From contig CAJQUW010006388.1 in NCBI GenBank assembly GCA_907163375.1, positions 434,001 to 498,000 of the forward strand: a stretch of 64,000 nt of DNA. The letters run 5' to 3'. This document shows, piece by piece, positions 19,904 through 30,439 of the stretch (position 1 is the stretch's first letter; each line of letters opens with the position of its first letter). The translations under genes and the position numbers were made by a program. This stretch comes from Prostheceraeus crozeri. Taxonomy: Eukaryota > Platyhelminthes > Polycladida > Euryleptidae. The notes beneath the pieces are model-generated. The model did not search any database. It had not been told where the DNA came from and worked only from the letters and a program-made list of their open reading frames with translations.

Positions 19904-20364
19904 TGAGTTGGTTGACTGCTGACGATATTAAGACTAAAGTGCAACGTAATGCAGACGAAGCGACGTTGAAAGCTTTCGATAATGTCTATTCACTCGATAC
20001 CTTACCACCTGCAGTAAATCACTATCCCATCTTTATTGTGCTAAACACTTATTCGCAGAATTTAGGCGCTGAGCATTGGAAAGCGATCTTTATTGGAGAA
20101 GACCGACGTGGTGAACTATTTGACTCTCCTTCTCAACCTCCAAATATACCAACACAGCAGTGGTTGAGAAAACATACGCGTCAATATCAGCGAAATCAAC
20201 GCATACTACAACATCCACTTTCATCAACGTGTGGTGCTTTTGTACTGTACTTCATCTTAAAACGTTTACATGTATCTCGATTTGCATCTATTATTCAAAA
20301 CTTTTCATGTAATCCATCCTCTAATGAAAAAATGATTTGTAAGTTCTATCATGATTTGAAATAA
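19903..20364 (+). CDS. Polinton adenain-like cysteine protease
   Basis: 153 residues. Catalytic landmarks are GAEHWKAIFI (His), RGELFDSP (acidic residue after the strand) and LSSTCGAFVLYFIL (Cys), the order H-D-C of ULP1/adenain proteases. It matures capsid and core precursors at GG-type sites. The stop codon TAA is embedded in an AATAAA signal. The neighbouring minus-strand gene ends 30 bp away, so the two transcripts converge. Confidence 0.85.
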   Translation: MSWLTADDIKTKVQRNADEATLKAFDNVYSLDTLPPAVNHYPIFIVLNTYSQNLGAEHWKAIFIGEDRRGELFDSPSQPPNIPTQQWLRKHTRQYQRNQRILQHPLSSTCGAFVLYFILKRLHVSRFASIIQNFSCNPSSNEKMICKFYHDLK

Positions 20365-20390
20365 AAACATCATGTTGGAAAAATTGTTTT

Positions 20391-20936
20391 TTATTTTAGA
20401 ATCCGCTGGGTACGTACATACTCAATGAGATAGTCTAGGATCACATTTGCTTGTACATGAGATTTTAGTCCAGTAATGATCACTTTACTATTATGAAAGA
20501 TTGCCACATGCACAGGTAACCAACAACTAATGAGAGCTGCAGGAAAAAGTTCGGGTTCATAACACAAATTGTAACTGCTGGTACGAATCTTCAAAAATGA
20601 TAGACTGTCACTCAATTGAGTAGAGATCACCATATTGTCCACAGTCAGATTCGACATCACACACCTCTCCCTCTTCCATATCCGACGTAGTAGTCTTTGT
20701 AGCTCTAAGCGCATTGACTGCGCCGATGAATGAGAAAGGGCGCCGAGAATCTGTACAGTCCCATTTGGGAAGAGTTGAAGATTCCGTGAATTGTTCATCT
20801 TCACCACTAACATTTGATGTCGGCCCGGATAATACTTGCTGTTTGGAAGGTGTTGGTGTAATGTGGTGAGATCGATTTTGGTGTAGAGTCTGAAGAGACG
20901 GAGAATGTTGACGATGGTGTAGCGATGGCGCTTCAT
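20391..20936 (-). CDS. TATA-binding-protein-like gene of the Polinton
   Basis: 181 residues from the ATG at 20936, the size of the TBP core. It has two repeats. Repeat 1 (residues about 8-86) contains KIDLTTLHQHL, SKYYPGRHQMLVVKM and LQLFPNGTVQILGA. Repeat 2 (about 97-175) contains CYEPELFPAALI and VAIFHNSKVIITGLKS. These match the TBP pattern, in which repeat 2 reads YEPELFPxLI and IFxSGKxxxTGAK. Phenylalanines at 56, 131 and 147 occupy positions used by TBP to kink TATA DNA. A longer frame starts at 21080, but the extra residues lack family similarity. Its first half overlaps the PC4-like frame. A host-derived or ancient viral origin is not resolved. Confidence 0.7.
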   Translation of the reverse strand: MKRHRYTIVNILRLFRLYTKIDLTTLHQHLPNSKYYPGRHQMLVVKMNNSRNLQLFPNGTVQILGALSHSSAQSMRLELQRLLRRIWKRERCVMSNLTVDNMVISTQLSDSLSFLKIRTSSYNLCYEPELFPAALISCWLPVHVAIFHNSKVIITGLKSHVQANVILDYLIEYVRTQRILK

Positions 20937-21258
20937 GATGAAAGAATGAGTAAATTGAGCGATGTACCTTCCTTTTATACTTTTCCCAACTACCTTGATG
21001 AAATGTGAAGTTAGTATGAAGTTGGGAATGATAGAGTTGAATTCGCCGATTGTTGACGCGCAGCCAGATGCGATTTCCAATACGTGAATGTCTTTTCATA
21101 TGGAAGTATTTCAAATCCTTCATGATATGATGTAGAGACTGAAAATGACGATAAGATAAAGCAAACTCTCTTCTCACATTTCCAGTTGAATCTTTGAAAT
21201 AGACGTTTCGATCATGATCCGTTTCAATACGTTGTAGGGAATCTAATTTCCAACTCAT
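20608..21258 (-). CDS. PC4-like DNA-binding protein candidate, with acidic tail
   Basis: 216 residues. The first 110 hold two similar units of beta strands followed by a helix: HDRNVYFKDSTGNVRREFAL with SLHHIMKDL, and GNRIWLRVNNRRIQLYHSQL with WEKYKRKVHRSI. This strand-strand-helix layout recalls the transcription coactivator PC4/p15, a single-strand DNA binder. The last 100 residues are low-complexity and acidic (SDMEEGEVCDVESD). That tail shares its DNA with the TBP-like frame (20608-20936), so the two genes are overprinted. Similarity to PC4 is by pattern only. Confidence 0.45.
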   Translation of the reverse strand: MSWKLDSLQRIETDHDRNVYFKDSTGNVRREFALSYRHFQSLHHIMKDLKYFHMKRHSRIGNRIWLRVNNRRIQLYHSQLHTNFTFHQGSWEKYKRKVHRSIYSFFHHEAPSLHHRQHSPSLQTLHQNRSHHITPTPSKQQVLSGPTSNVSGEDEQFTESSTLPKWDCTDSRRPFSFIGAVNALRATKTTTSDMEEGEVCDVESDCGQYGDLYSIE

Positions 21259-21280
21259 GGTGCGTGGTAATCATGTCTGA

Positions 21281-21634
21281 TTAAGATTTGCATAGTAGGG
21301 CGATGAACTCACGACGAATAAATGTCATGATGGAGCGATGTATGTATCTTCTATACTTCTCCCAATTGTATTTGCGAAATGAGAAGCAGTTTGCGGAATG
21401 AGAATGGTAGATTTGAATTTCATTTCTGTAATGTTGAAGCCAAACTTGATCACCCAAGGAGATGAATCTTAATGTTTCAAAATATTCCAAATCCCTCATG
21501 ATATCATTGAGGTTGACAAATTGTCGCCATGTTAATGTAATACCTCTTGATGTATGACCATGAGAATTTTGAAGTGTACGTTTCCATCACGATCAACTCT
21601 GATATATTGTAGAGAGTCCAAAATCCAAGTCTTC
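21281..21634 (-). pseudogene. Shorter, decayed relative of the PC4-like gene
   Basis: Minus-strand sequence beginning ATGAAGACTTGG resembles the start of the PC4-like gene. Its later part (DQVWLQHYRNEIQIYHSH, NWEKYRRYIHRSI) parallels the second unit of that gene. It lies head to tail with it, 22 bp away, and lacks the acidic tail. It looks like an older tandem duplicate that is broken. Confidence 0.5.
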
Positions 21635-21671
21635 ATGATGTTATGCAAAGTCGCAGATCAGCAATATAAAA

Positions 21672-23069
21672 ATGTCGTTTTATCATATTTTGCTTAGCAA
21701 TGCGGCCGCAAATAGATTTGCTAGTAATCGAACCGCACTCTTTTCTACTCCCATTGATCATACACAACAGCTAAATGGGAATTGGGAAGTGGGTGTCACT
21801 CAACTTGTTTATAGCAACTGTGTCTATACTTTTGATCATGAGGTGATGACTATTAATATGAGACGTACAGCTGCTTACCAATTTGAAAAGGGCTGCCGAG
21901 TATACATTCCACAGTGGCCAAAGAAAGATCTCTTATTATGTAAAAAGTTTATATATGATTTCCTGAATAAAGCGTGTAAACATATTGTCCAATTTACTCC
22001 GCACAATGATGATTATACTTATATACATCATGTAGTTGAGAAAGATTGGATTGTTGGTTTAAGTCCAAGTTTAAGAAATGATTTAGGCTACCTCGCTAGC
22101 GCCTTGACAAGCTATGATAATTTTAACGTTAATTACCACATAAGTGGTCATAAACAGTTAATATATCGAGAGGAAGCTTATTATGTAGATCTTATTCCAA
22201 AAAATGAGAAGACGTTGGTGAAGAAGATTGTGATTAAGCCAAGAAAGACAAACATGACTCCTGAAACATTATTGAAGAAATCTAATTATCTCCTTCGAGT
22301 TGATGGTAAACAAGTGGCAACATTGACTTATATCAAATCATCTAATCATATTGCAATAAGTAAATTAAATGATGATGATCTAGTATTAGTTTGTTCAAAA
22401 GATTTTCATCAGTTCTTGCGACATCATTCTGCAGCTGTTCATGGAAAATTTAATATGCAACATTTACCATGTGAAAGGTCAAATCAATTTGATACAGAAT
22501 GGAGCGTATCTTTATACAGAAAGTGTGTAGAGCCTTTAGGTGGTATCTTACATGAAACAAGAGTGTTGATGCCTCGCATCATTACTTCAGTTAAATTGGT
22601 TGTAGATTATTTAAATGAAGTGATTAATGAGCAACATATTTCATTTTCTGAAAAAGAAGGTACTTTGTCTCTCACTATAAGTGGAAAAGGTATTGAATTA
22701 ATTATGGATAAAACTCTAATGGACATTTTGGGTTTTGACCAAAATATCTTTAAAAGTGGTACTGTAACCAAAGCTAGCGCAGACATGTCGCTATCGCGTC
22801 GTATTAACTATTTTCAGATATATTCCAATATTGGTGAAGATGTACGTGTGGGAGATGTTGAAGCTCCATTGCTAGCAATGATACCATACCAGCCAAAAAG
22901 CTGCAGTATTTTATCTGAGCATACTTTCAAGAAAGTGCATTATACAAAGCTGAAATCAAACTACATCCCACAAATTGATATTGCCATTTATGACGATGCT
23001 GGTGCGTTGATTCCTTTTCAGAAAGATGCTGTGACAAGTATCACACTCCATTTCCGAATGAAGAGTTAA
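21672..23069 (+). CDS. Penton-like Polinton protein, copy 1
   Basis: 465 residues. The N-terminus follows the widespread Polinton signature of a short strand, an F-x-S-x-x-T segment, then LNGNWEVGVTQLVY. The family pattern is L-x-G-x-WEVG-x-x-x-I/L-x-Y. Proteins of this type are structural or surface proteins of Polinton virions; penton or fibre role is inferred. It is followed nine bases later by a paralogue. A TATA-like aatataaaa sits immediately before the ATG. Confidence 0.6.
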   Translation: MSFYHILLSNAAANRFASNRTALFSTPIDHTQQLNGNWEVGVTQLVYSNCVYTFDHEVMTINMRRTAAYQFEKGCRVYIPQWPKKDLLLCKKFIYDFLNKACKHIVQFTPHNDDYTYIHHVVEKDWIVGLSPSLRNDLGYLASALTSYDNFNVNYHISGHKQLIYREEAYYVDLIPKNEKTLVKKIVIKPRKTNMTPETLLKKSNYLLRVDGKQVATLTYIKSSNHIAISKLNDDDLVLVCSKDFHQFLRHHSAAVHGKFNMQHLPCERSNQFDTEWSVSLYRKCVEPLGGILHETRVLMPRIITSVKLVVDYLNEVINEQHISFSEKEGTLSLTISGKGIELIMDKTLMDILGFDQNIFKSGTVTKASADMSLSRRINYFQIYSNIGEDVRVGDVEAPLLAMIPYQPKSCSILSEHTFKKVHYTKLKSNYIPQIDIAIYDDAGALIPFQKDAVTSITLHFRMKS

Positions 23070-23108
23070 TGCAAAAGTATGCTAATATATTTTTCCAATG
23101 TGAATAAT

Positions 23109-24629
23109 ATGGAAAGTGAAAATAAGGACTCGTTTCTAATCTACTTACCCAGTAAAACTTCTATGAATAAATTTCCCAAAAATAAACCATCAGACTATCG
23201 AGTAGAATTAAATCGCCCACTACATTTAGAAGGTGAATGGGAGGTTGGCGTTTCTAGTATTTGCTATGATAGCAATATTCAGAATGTGAATGATTTGGAA
23301 GAAATGATATTGACTCCTCGCACCCATGATGGAATAACGATGAATAATGCATTCCAGTTACCCTACAATTTAACATCAGATGGAGAGTGGAACTATGAAT
23401 GGATTCAAATAAAATCAGATTCTGTTGAACCATTTGGGAATGAGAAAATTATTAAGGCATTCAATAGTGGTAATACTTCCATCATGAAGACTAAAAATCA
23501 GAAAGCTTATGAGTTTACTATCTATCATTGGAGTGGGAGACAGTTCCTCCGCTTTCATTCTTTTACTAAAGGTCTTACGCTGAGGTTGGATAGTGAATTC
23601 TATCCACATCTTGGTTTTGGTCATGGACTACATCTAACGTCAATTGCTACTGCAAATGTTAAAAAAGTTTATTCAAATCGAATCAACAAATTTCATTATA
23701 GATTTAAAATATTTGATGAAGATGTTGTAGAATGCGAAGAACGCATCATTTTGAAAAAGCGTGGTGTTCAACCTTTATCACTTATTAAGTTAGTAAAACG
23801 ATGGAATGAGACTGTGGGTAAGAAGTATGGAGAGAAAATTATGGCGGACAAAGATAAGTTGGTTATTCAGAAATATAATGACAAACTTACAGTTTATTTC
23901 TCTCCAACCTTGCGTCATTTTGTAAGACATTATACACCTATTATTGGAAGCGGTGTGGTGTATGGTTCTCATGAATATCACACTAAAGCTGATTCAGTTA
24001 ATGATGAATGGTGGGTGGACATCTATGGCGATCGCATCAAGAAAATTTACCAGTCTTATGAAGAATCTAAAGTTGCTATCAATATAATGCCGCGTCTATA
24101 TCATACAGTTGAAAGCTTCATTCATGTAGTAAATCCTTATATACAACAGAAGTTGAAGCATGTGATGAAAAGTAAATATGATGTAAAGACACACCACATT
24201 TCGTTTTCAATTGATAATCAACGCGTTGTTCTGAAACTGGGTGATGACATTCAATGTCAATTGAGTAAAAATTTGAAAAAACTCTTTGGTTTTTCAATGC
24301 TACAAACAGTGTTTGCTGCTGCGCATACGATTGGTATAGAAACACCAATGACACTTGATAAACATGAACAGCACCTTTACATTCAAAGTGATTTGATTCT
24401 ACCTATTTCTGTTGGTGAGAAAAAAGAATACATTTTACGCGATTTCATTCATGATAAAGACGCTTCATATGGAATAGTCGAGAAGATGTTTGAATCTATT
24501 TTCTATCATCCCGTCGTCAAACAAACTATACCCTCTATTGCTATCAAAATTACCAATGGTTTACAAGAGTGCATCCACGTGAAAGATACTAAATCCCTCA
24601 TAACGTTAGTGTTTCGGAAAACAAAGTGA
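23109..24629 (+). CDS. Penton-like Polinton protein, copy 2
   Basis: 506 residues from the ATG at 23109; an upstream in-frame ATG at 23079 lacks family similarity. It opens with SFLIYLPSKTSMNKFPKNKP and LHLEGEWEVGVSSICY, the full form of the family signature. Both copies share the order of blocks, including NDEWWVDIY here and DTEWSVSLY in copy 1, and a similar C-terminal strand (SLITLVFRK versus SITLHFRM). An AATAAA follows the stop at about 24655. A duplication followed by divergence explains the pair. Confidence 0.6.
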   Translation: MESENKDSFLIYLPSKTSMNKFPKNKPSDYRVELNRPLHLEGEWEVGVSSICYDSNIQNVNDLEEMILTPRTHDGITMNNAFQLPYNLTSDGEWNYEWIQIKSDSVEPFGNEKIIKAFNSGNTSIMKTKNQKAYEFTIYHWSGRQFLRFHSFTKGLTLRLDSEFYPHLGFGHGLHLTSIATANVKKVYSNRINKFHYRFKIFDEDVVECEERIILKKRGVQPLSLIKLVKRWNETVGKKYGEKIMADKDKLVIQKYNDKLTVYFSPTLRHFVRHYTPIIGSGVVYGSHEYHTKADSVNDEWWVDIYGDRIKKIYQSYEESKVAINIMPRLYHTVESFIHVVNPYIQQKLKHVMKSKYDVKTHHISFSIDNQRVVLKLGDDIQCQLSKNLKKLFGFSMLQTVFAAAHTIGIETPMTLDKHEQHLYIQSDLILPISVGEKKEYILRDFIHDKDASYGIVEKMFESIFYHPVVKQTIPSIAIKITNGLQECIHVKDTKSLITLVFRKTK

Positions 24630-24808
24630 AGTCATTGTGATATGTTTATTGAAATAAAAATATGTATATGAAAAAGTCTTTTCACAGATATAGGGGGAAT
24701 GGGCTGACTGTAGGCATATATTCACAAGGAAGAAACGATCTCATGCGATACATAAAACAACCATGTATATCTACAAAAAACAACATCAAAATACTGAGTT
24801 AAAGTTGA

Positions 24809-27800
24809 TTATGCCAATACATCTGAATGTGGTAGCGTGAGTTTTATTCTTTTGGGTGGAGGTATGTTTGTGTCAGGATGTCCATGTGGAAGAGATGTGT
24901 TATGTCCTATCCAACACCTCTTATCCTCCCATGCTGAAAGTGCTCGTTTCTTGAACGTGTACGTTTTCACAGTATGAACTTGAGATTTTAAGATTGTCAT
25001 ATTGACAAACGTTATATTTTTATTTTTATAGGCCTTCTTATAGGAGCGATGTTTCATTTTATGAACAATGGATTTTGATATACCTTTAGCACGCTTAATA
25101 CTATCTGCACATTCTTTTAATTTCATGGAATACATTTTAGGACGGAGGAGAATCATTTCATCTATTTCCTTTCCTGCTGTTTCATCCTTAAAAGAACCAA
25201 GTTTGGCTTTATTCCGTATGGAATAGAGTGGATGAGTGGGATTTTAGTTAGATGTGTCGAAATATTTTTCTAATGACTTAGCTACTTCATTAAAATTTAA
25301 ATCTTTTTGAGTGGTAGTTCCTAAAAAGAAACTATCTGTATCACCACCCAGCAAGCGAACCTCTTTTACGAGAGGGCATGGTTTTAATATTTTGTAGAAG
25401 AGTTGATACATTTCAAGCTTGGAATAATCTAAAACGGCTTGCCCAATATAGATGGGTTTGCACAACTCAACTTCTGATTTAATCATTTTAACACCTACAA
25501 GATCCTCATCGATGATGTCTCTATCAATGAAAAGAGGTGATGAGGTCAATTTGTGATATTTTTGTTCATCAACGACTAGTTTGTAATTCATACGTTTTCT
25601 AACATCCTCCATGGTCTTTCCGAACAGACTGTTATTCTTATATTTATAAAAATCCTTTTCAAAATTATTTTGGGCGAGTGCACGTTTTTGACTGTTACTA
25701 TCTATGTAGGGTTTGAGGAAGGCTTTCTGTCTAAATTTGATAATGCGGTGAACTGACTTTAGAAGCATGCCCATTTCTAAATAGAATTTTAGTATGCAGA
25801 ATTGTACGAGATAATTTTTCTTATCATATTGGGTGAGTAAAAGTTTGCGGCATGGTTTGTACCTTGGCTGTCCACACTCTGTTAAATTATTATGAAATTG
25901 TGACATGAATGGTGAAAACATATCTTCAGTCACTTCACCAGATTCAGGTGCGAGTGGGAAATCAGCAGTTTTATTTTTAATGCTATTTGGATAAATCAAA
26001 TCCACTTCGAAATAATATCCCCAATCACCTTCATCTGGAATCTTCAGTATGTTTGAAGGGTTGGAGTAATACTCAAGCTCATCTTGATTTAACCAACTAA
26101 ACTCGGAATGAGGTAGTGGTTTAGACAGTGAACTGCCATATAAATTATTTTGGTCATAGTACTTTAGGTGGATATGATCATCACCTACTGTTTCAGATTT
26201 TATATGATGTTTATTTACAAATGTGAGACCAACGCGTATTCCGCGCTCAAATATATTATACATCTCCGGGTCTTGTAAGAGATGAATGGTCTCACCAGTC
26301 ATTTTAAAGGCTGATTTAAAGGACATGGCTGGTAGACTGACAAAGTGGACAGGATCTAATTTGTCTTCTTCTAATGCCACTCGTCGAAATTCCTGAAAGA
26401 CATCAGCCAGCAAAATGACATCTAATTCTAAGTAAGCGATCATATAATCGCCAAATGTTTTACAATCAAATTTTAACCATGCCTCTTGAGCATGTTCACA
26501 GTCCTCTACTGGACAATCTTCACCCGTCAAATGGTTTTTGAATTTGTCAATGGAAGGAAGGGTTGTTTCATTTAGTTTAGACATTGAGCTAAAATACGCA
26601 TAAGGAAAGACTCCTTTGCGAGTGATTATTTCATCCGTTAAGTTTGGATAGTGTTTCTTCAAAATTTGACTATGGGGAAGAAACCTGAGATTACGAACGA
26701 GAGAAGCTAGTGACGCTGACATGAATTGAAATGAATCTAAAAATTTTATTTCGAAGAAGACTGTCTTATTTTCTTTAGTTTTATCTACTGGTACTTTTGC
26801 TGTCATTGCCATGAATTTTTCTCTCGTTTGTGCTATTACATTAAACTGCCACGATTTCAACTGGCTCAACCCTCCTTTTATGAGCATATGACTGTCATAG
26901 CCCTTAAAGTTATGAAAAATGACGGGTAGTACACGACGTCTCAACCTAAGTGAAAAGTTACATTTTGAGCAGAGTGCGTTTCTAAATTTACCAGTGATGT
27001 GATCATGATCACGCACTTTCTTAATTTTATCGTCATCAAACGTTTTATGACATTTAGGACAGGATGTGCAACTTTCAAATTTTTGTTTGTCTTCATCTGA
27101 CATATGTAGTGACTTACGCTGCAATTGGGAATCATATGATTGTTGAAATTCAGCAGCTTTATCGAGAAATGCTAGAAATTTTGAAATGCAAACTTCACCT
27201 TGCCAAGTATGCATTTTGTTTTGTCTATTCCTAAAGTGGTCATGCCATACTTCATAGCAGGATATGGCTGCTGGCTTGTGGATGATATCATCAATGTAGC
27301 ATTCTATGTCTGCGTAAATGACACGCAGGGGACTTAATTCGTCACCATTATCCCTATGTGAAAATATTTTATCTTTGGGCATCCGTTCCATTTGTAATTT
27401 ACCTCGCTTGCACCATTCATAGTGAGTTTCAAATTTATCTTTACTCCAAAAGGAGCGGATGCAGCGGTCGCATACAAAATGTTCACCTCTTTTAGAGTGC
27501 CCCAAGTGAGTGTACAAGCGAGAGATTTTGGGAATACCACAGTAGTGCCATTCCTTGCTATCATCTTGTTTTACTAATAAGGGGTTGACTACACGTTCAT
27601 AACAAGTTGAACGTGAATTATAGCGGGCACCCTTCAACCCCTTCTCCCACACGTGAACGACAATTTTAATCTTATTATGTTTTTCGAACGTTTCTACATC
27701 TTTGATTTTCATGTTGTTACTATCACAACCTTCAAAGTCTAGTTCATCCTCCCACTGTCTATAGCTATGGGTATGATTTCGATTCGCGTTGATATCATTA

Positions 27801-28780
27801 TAGTGAAGGATGGATAGGACTGCATATTTGAAACACTGTGATTTACAATCGACATTGATGACAGCTTTCTTATTATACAACGTTTTTGGTAGTTTAAATG
27901 TACCTCGAGCTGCATGACTTTCCAATAGTGAAATTTTGAATATGGCTGAGTCCACACCATCAAAAATGAGAGCGCTGTCGCGTTGATTGAATTTATCTAC
28001 ATTTGATTTTAAACATTGAATGTGAAAATTTAGCCAAGACTCGCAGTCTACAACTTCGGTTGCGGAAGAGGAAGGAACATGAAACTGTATTCTCTCCGTC
28101 ACTTGACCCGTTTGAAAATCTATCTCAATATATTTTAGTTTAAGGTGGATGAGCGCCTTCATTCTAAAATTGTCTAAATTGTTGAAGAGCGCTTCGATAA
28201 TGTTTGAATTTTGAAGCAGCCACTCAGGAAAATCTACTATTTGAGTATTGGACTCCATGCAGTAGTCGCGTACTAAATTATTATGTGAAACATTAATGAG
28301 GGAGATGGTAGAGGTACCGTTGGTGTAGTGATCACTTGCATGCGTGTGTTGAAGTCTGTGCGAAGATCGCTGAAAGTGACTATCAAAAGAAAGAGGGCAC
28401 AAATCGCAAGGAAAGGAGATGTCATCGTCAGAATCAACTTCATCTCCGGAGATTGACGCCGCTTTGCGTTGACACACACGTTGTTTGATGTGTCGAAGGA
28501 GACTGTGCTTCCTTGTAAACATATGTCCGCAGTCGGCACATTCCCACTCGTTGCCTTGTCGCGAGAGTCCTGAGCTGGAACTCACATCACCTGAAAGAGA
28601 AATCATTCTTTCATCTCTGTTCAAGTCTCAGTGTATTGTTACAACCTACCTTGACTGAACAACTCTAAAATTTCCTCGAGAAGGGAGGGTGTTGGTGATG
28701 AAGTTGATGCCTGAAATTGAAGAAGATGCTATTAGCCACACGTTTGAGGGAGATGAGTGAAGAAATTTTCAACTTACCAT
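24809..28780 (-). pseudogene. Polinton family B DNA polymerase, protein-primed type (appears broken about once)
   Basis: More than 1100 residues. Parts in order: N-terminal C2H2-type fingers (CADCGHMFTRKHSLLRH), the N-domain shared with the gene at 14200, a further finger, exonuclease motifs (VIYADIECY, HNFKGYDSHM, YLELDVILLADV), an embedded Cys/His nuclease-like site (RDHDHITGKFRNALC), and polymerase motifs DQNNLYGSSL, NNSLFGKTMEDVR and GGDTDSFF. It replicates the element with a terminal protein as primer. Small GT-AG introns of 67 and 59 nt are predicted at 28711-28777 and 28591-28649, with frame kept. The gene looks broken about once. It is divergent from the plus-strand gene at 29058. Confidence 0.9.
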
Positions 28781-28953
28781 TTCAACGAAATTATGTTTAA
28801 GCTTGATACTTCAACAAGATAGAGACTTCACTCAAATAATACGTCTCAAATTTGGAATTCACTTGTACGCCTCAAATAATAACGGAATTCGCTAGACAAT
28901 AGTTCACTTATGCGTCTCAAAGACAGAGTGAAATGACACGAATGTCACTTTAC

Positions 28954-28959
28954 ATATAT
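28954..28959 (+). promoter_or_regulatory. TATA-like element in the divergent promoter region
   Basis: acatatatac lies about 100 bp before the ATG at 29058, with two CCAAT-type motifs (attggctg, gattggttg) between 28979 and 29005. Confidence 0.35.
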
Positions 28960-29057
28960 ACTTTCATATTCATCATTCATTGGCTGTTCATTCTGATTGG
29001 TTGCTTGTTGATACTTAAGAATTAGAAAACATTTCAAAGTTATTATTCACAGTCAAC

Positions 29058-29453
29058 ATGACAAGCCCTCCGACAACACCAAACACAAAATTCTCTTCTC
29101 CATCCTCAACACCAAACGCTCCAACGAAGGTAGAGAAGGTGTTATTACCAGCGGACAACGAAGAGAGTGTATGTGAGAAGGAGTGTCCCGACTTAACAGG
29201 CGTGAGGTGGAAGTATCTCCAGTACGATACTGACGATGTGATGGAGATCACCAGCACGAAATTCCTCCACCAATTATGGGAGTGGTACACCCCTAACTCC
29301 CAGCCACGAACTATGGAGGAGTGGGAGTATATTGATAAAGTGAGGCTCGCAGTGGAAGAACGATTAAAGCAACTGAACTGTTTTTGCTATCTATGTGAAG
29401 CCAGACTCTGGGACGATATTGACGATGAAGACCTTTTGAAATACATGCCATAA
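29058..29453 (+). CDS. Polinton accessory protein, unknown, 131 residues
   Basis: Opens with a Thr/Pro/Ser-rich stretch (MTSPPTTPNTKFSSPSS). A compact Trp- and Tyr-rich region (FLHQLWEWYTPNSQPRTMEE) and a CFCYLCEARLWDD motif near the end follow. No family is recognised. It is transcribed away from PolB across a 280-bp shared upstream region. Its stop codon runs into an AATAAA. Confidence 0.55.
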   Translation: MTSPPTTPNTKFSSPSSTPNAPTKVEKVLLPADNEESVCEKECPDLTGVRWKYLQYDTDDVMEITSTKFLHQLWEWYTPNSQPRTMEEWEYIDKVRLAVEERLKQLNCFCYLCEARLWDDIDDEDLLKYMP

Positions 29454-29500
29454 TAAATTTTTATTTCATATTATCTTTGCTTTCATACTGACGTACTTGA

Positions 29501-29918
29501 ATGGGGCTTCAGTGGATGATTTAACCATGTATACATTTTCATTTGGAAATAGTAGCACGCTTAGTCTAACTTGTAAATCTTAAAACATTTCATATGGACG
29601 ATGATGATAGATGAAATAGTGTCAAATAAAATTAAGATAGCTTACACTTCTGATACAGGGATAGCAATCGACTGCGATCCATGTGTAAAGAGCTTGTTAG
29701 ACTACGGATGGGCTTAAGTGGATGATTTAACCATGTCTACTTTTTCATTTGGAAATAGTGGCACGCTTAGTCTAACTTGTAAATCTTAAAACATTTCATA
29801 TGGACGATGATGATGATAGATGAAATAGTGTCAAATAAAATTAAGATAGCTTACACTTCTGATACAGGGATAGCAATCGACTGCGATCCATGTGTAAAGA
29901 GCTTGTTAGACTACGGAA
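29501..29918. repeat. Two-copy 207-bp tandem duplication in the Polinton accessory region
   Basis: Segments starting atggggcttcagtgg (29501) and atgggcttaagtgg (29708) are nearly identical for about 207 bp, ending at agcttgttagactacgga. Part of the unit (gggatagcaatcgactgc) also recurs at 30759. Confidence 0.9.
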
Positions 29919-30439
29919 GAGAGAAGTGTGTTATGTTGCGTGTGGCGCGTGAGTGTCCTCCCATTTCATTCCATTCATCAATTCGTCTCATTGATAGGGA
30001 CAGGTAGAACTCATGGTTCTCATAACGTATGCAATGGAAAGTTTTAGGCAACCTTCGACAGTTGGCTAAATGTCGCCCTGGCGCGAATGCATACTACGTT
30101 GAGACAGAGGCAATCACTTGCAAACATGACGTAGAGAGGTTAAACAAGATTGACCATTGCCGAATGTCCCTTGCGGTATACATAGCTACGGGTTTCACCG
30201 CCGCCCTTTACAGGAACGCCCGTCGAAAGGAAGTATTACACCGAACTTCATTTGCAACGTTCAAGTTGACTGATAGCAGATTCAACTTAATGATAGTATT
30301 CGCCAGTCCGAAGACTGCCCAGGGCAAACCGCGAGGAGGTTCTATCATGTCTTGCCCCATGGTGGCCCTTAAGAGAGCCGATGGTTCGTTCTCGGTGTCA
30401 ATTAAGTTGACTATTGGCTGGAATAGTCAATGGGTATGA
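29807..30439 (+). pseudogene. Decayed accessory gene whose 3' part seeds the cassette repeats
   Basis: Plus-strand reading frames with protein-like content (for example CKHDVERLNKIDHCRMSLAV and RFNLMIVFASPKTAQGK) occupy this stretch, which appears broken. The 3' part is the source of, or shares descent with, the 140-bp direct repeats at 30781 and 31256. No family is recognised. Confidence 0.35.
30256..30396. repeat. Accessory-region direct repeat, copy A
   Basis: About 140 bp starting acgttcaagttgactgatag and ending ttctcgg, nearly identical to copies B and C. The minus-strand 84-residue gene ends 15 bp beyond it. Confidence 0.9.

Noticed and set aside
20937-21080. Longer N-terminus of the TBP-like protein
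   Set aside because: The extra 48 residues lie wholly within the PC4-like frame and show no TBP similarity; the ATG at 20936 gives a protein of TBP-core length.
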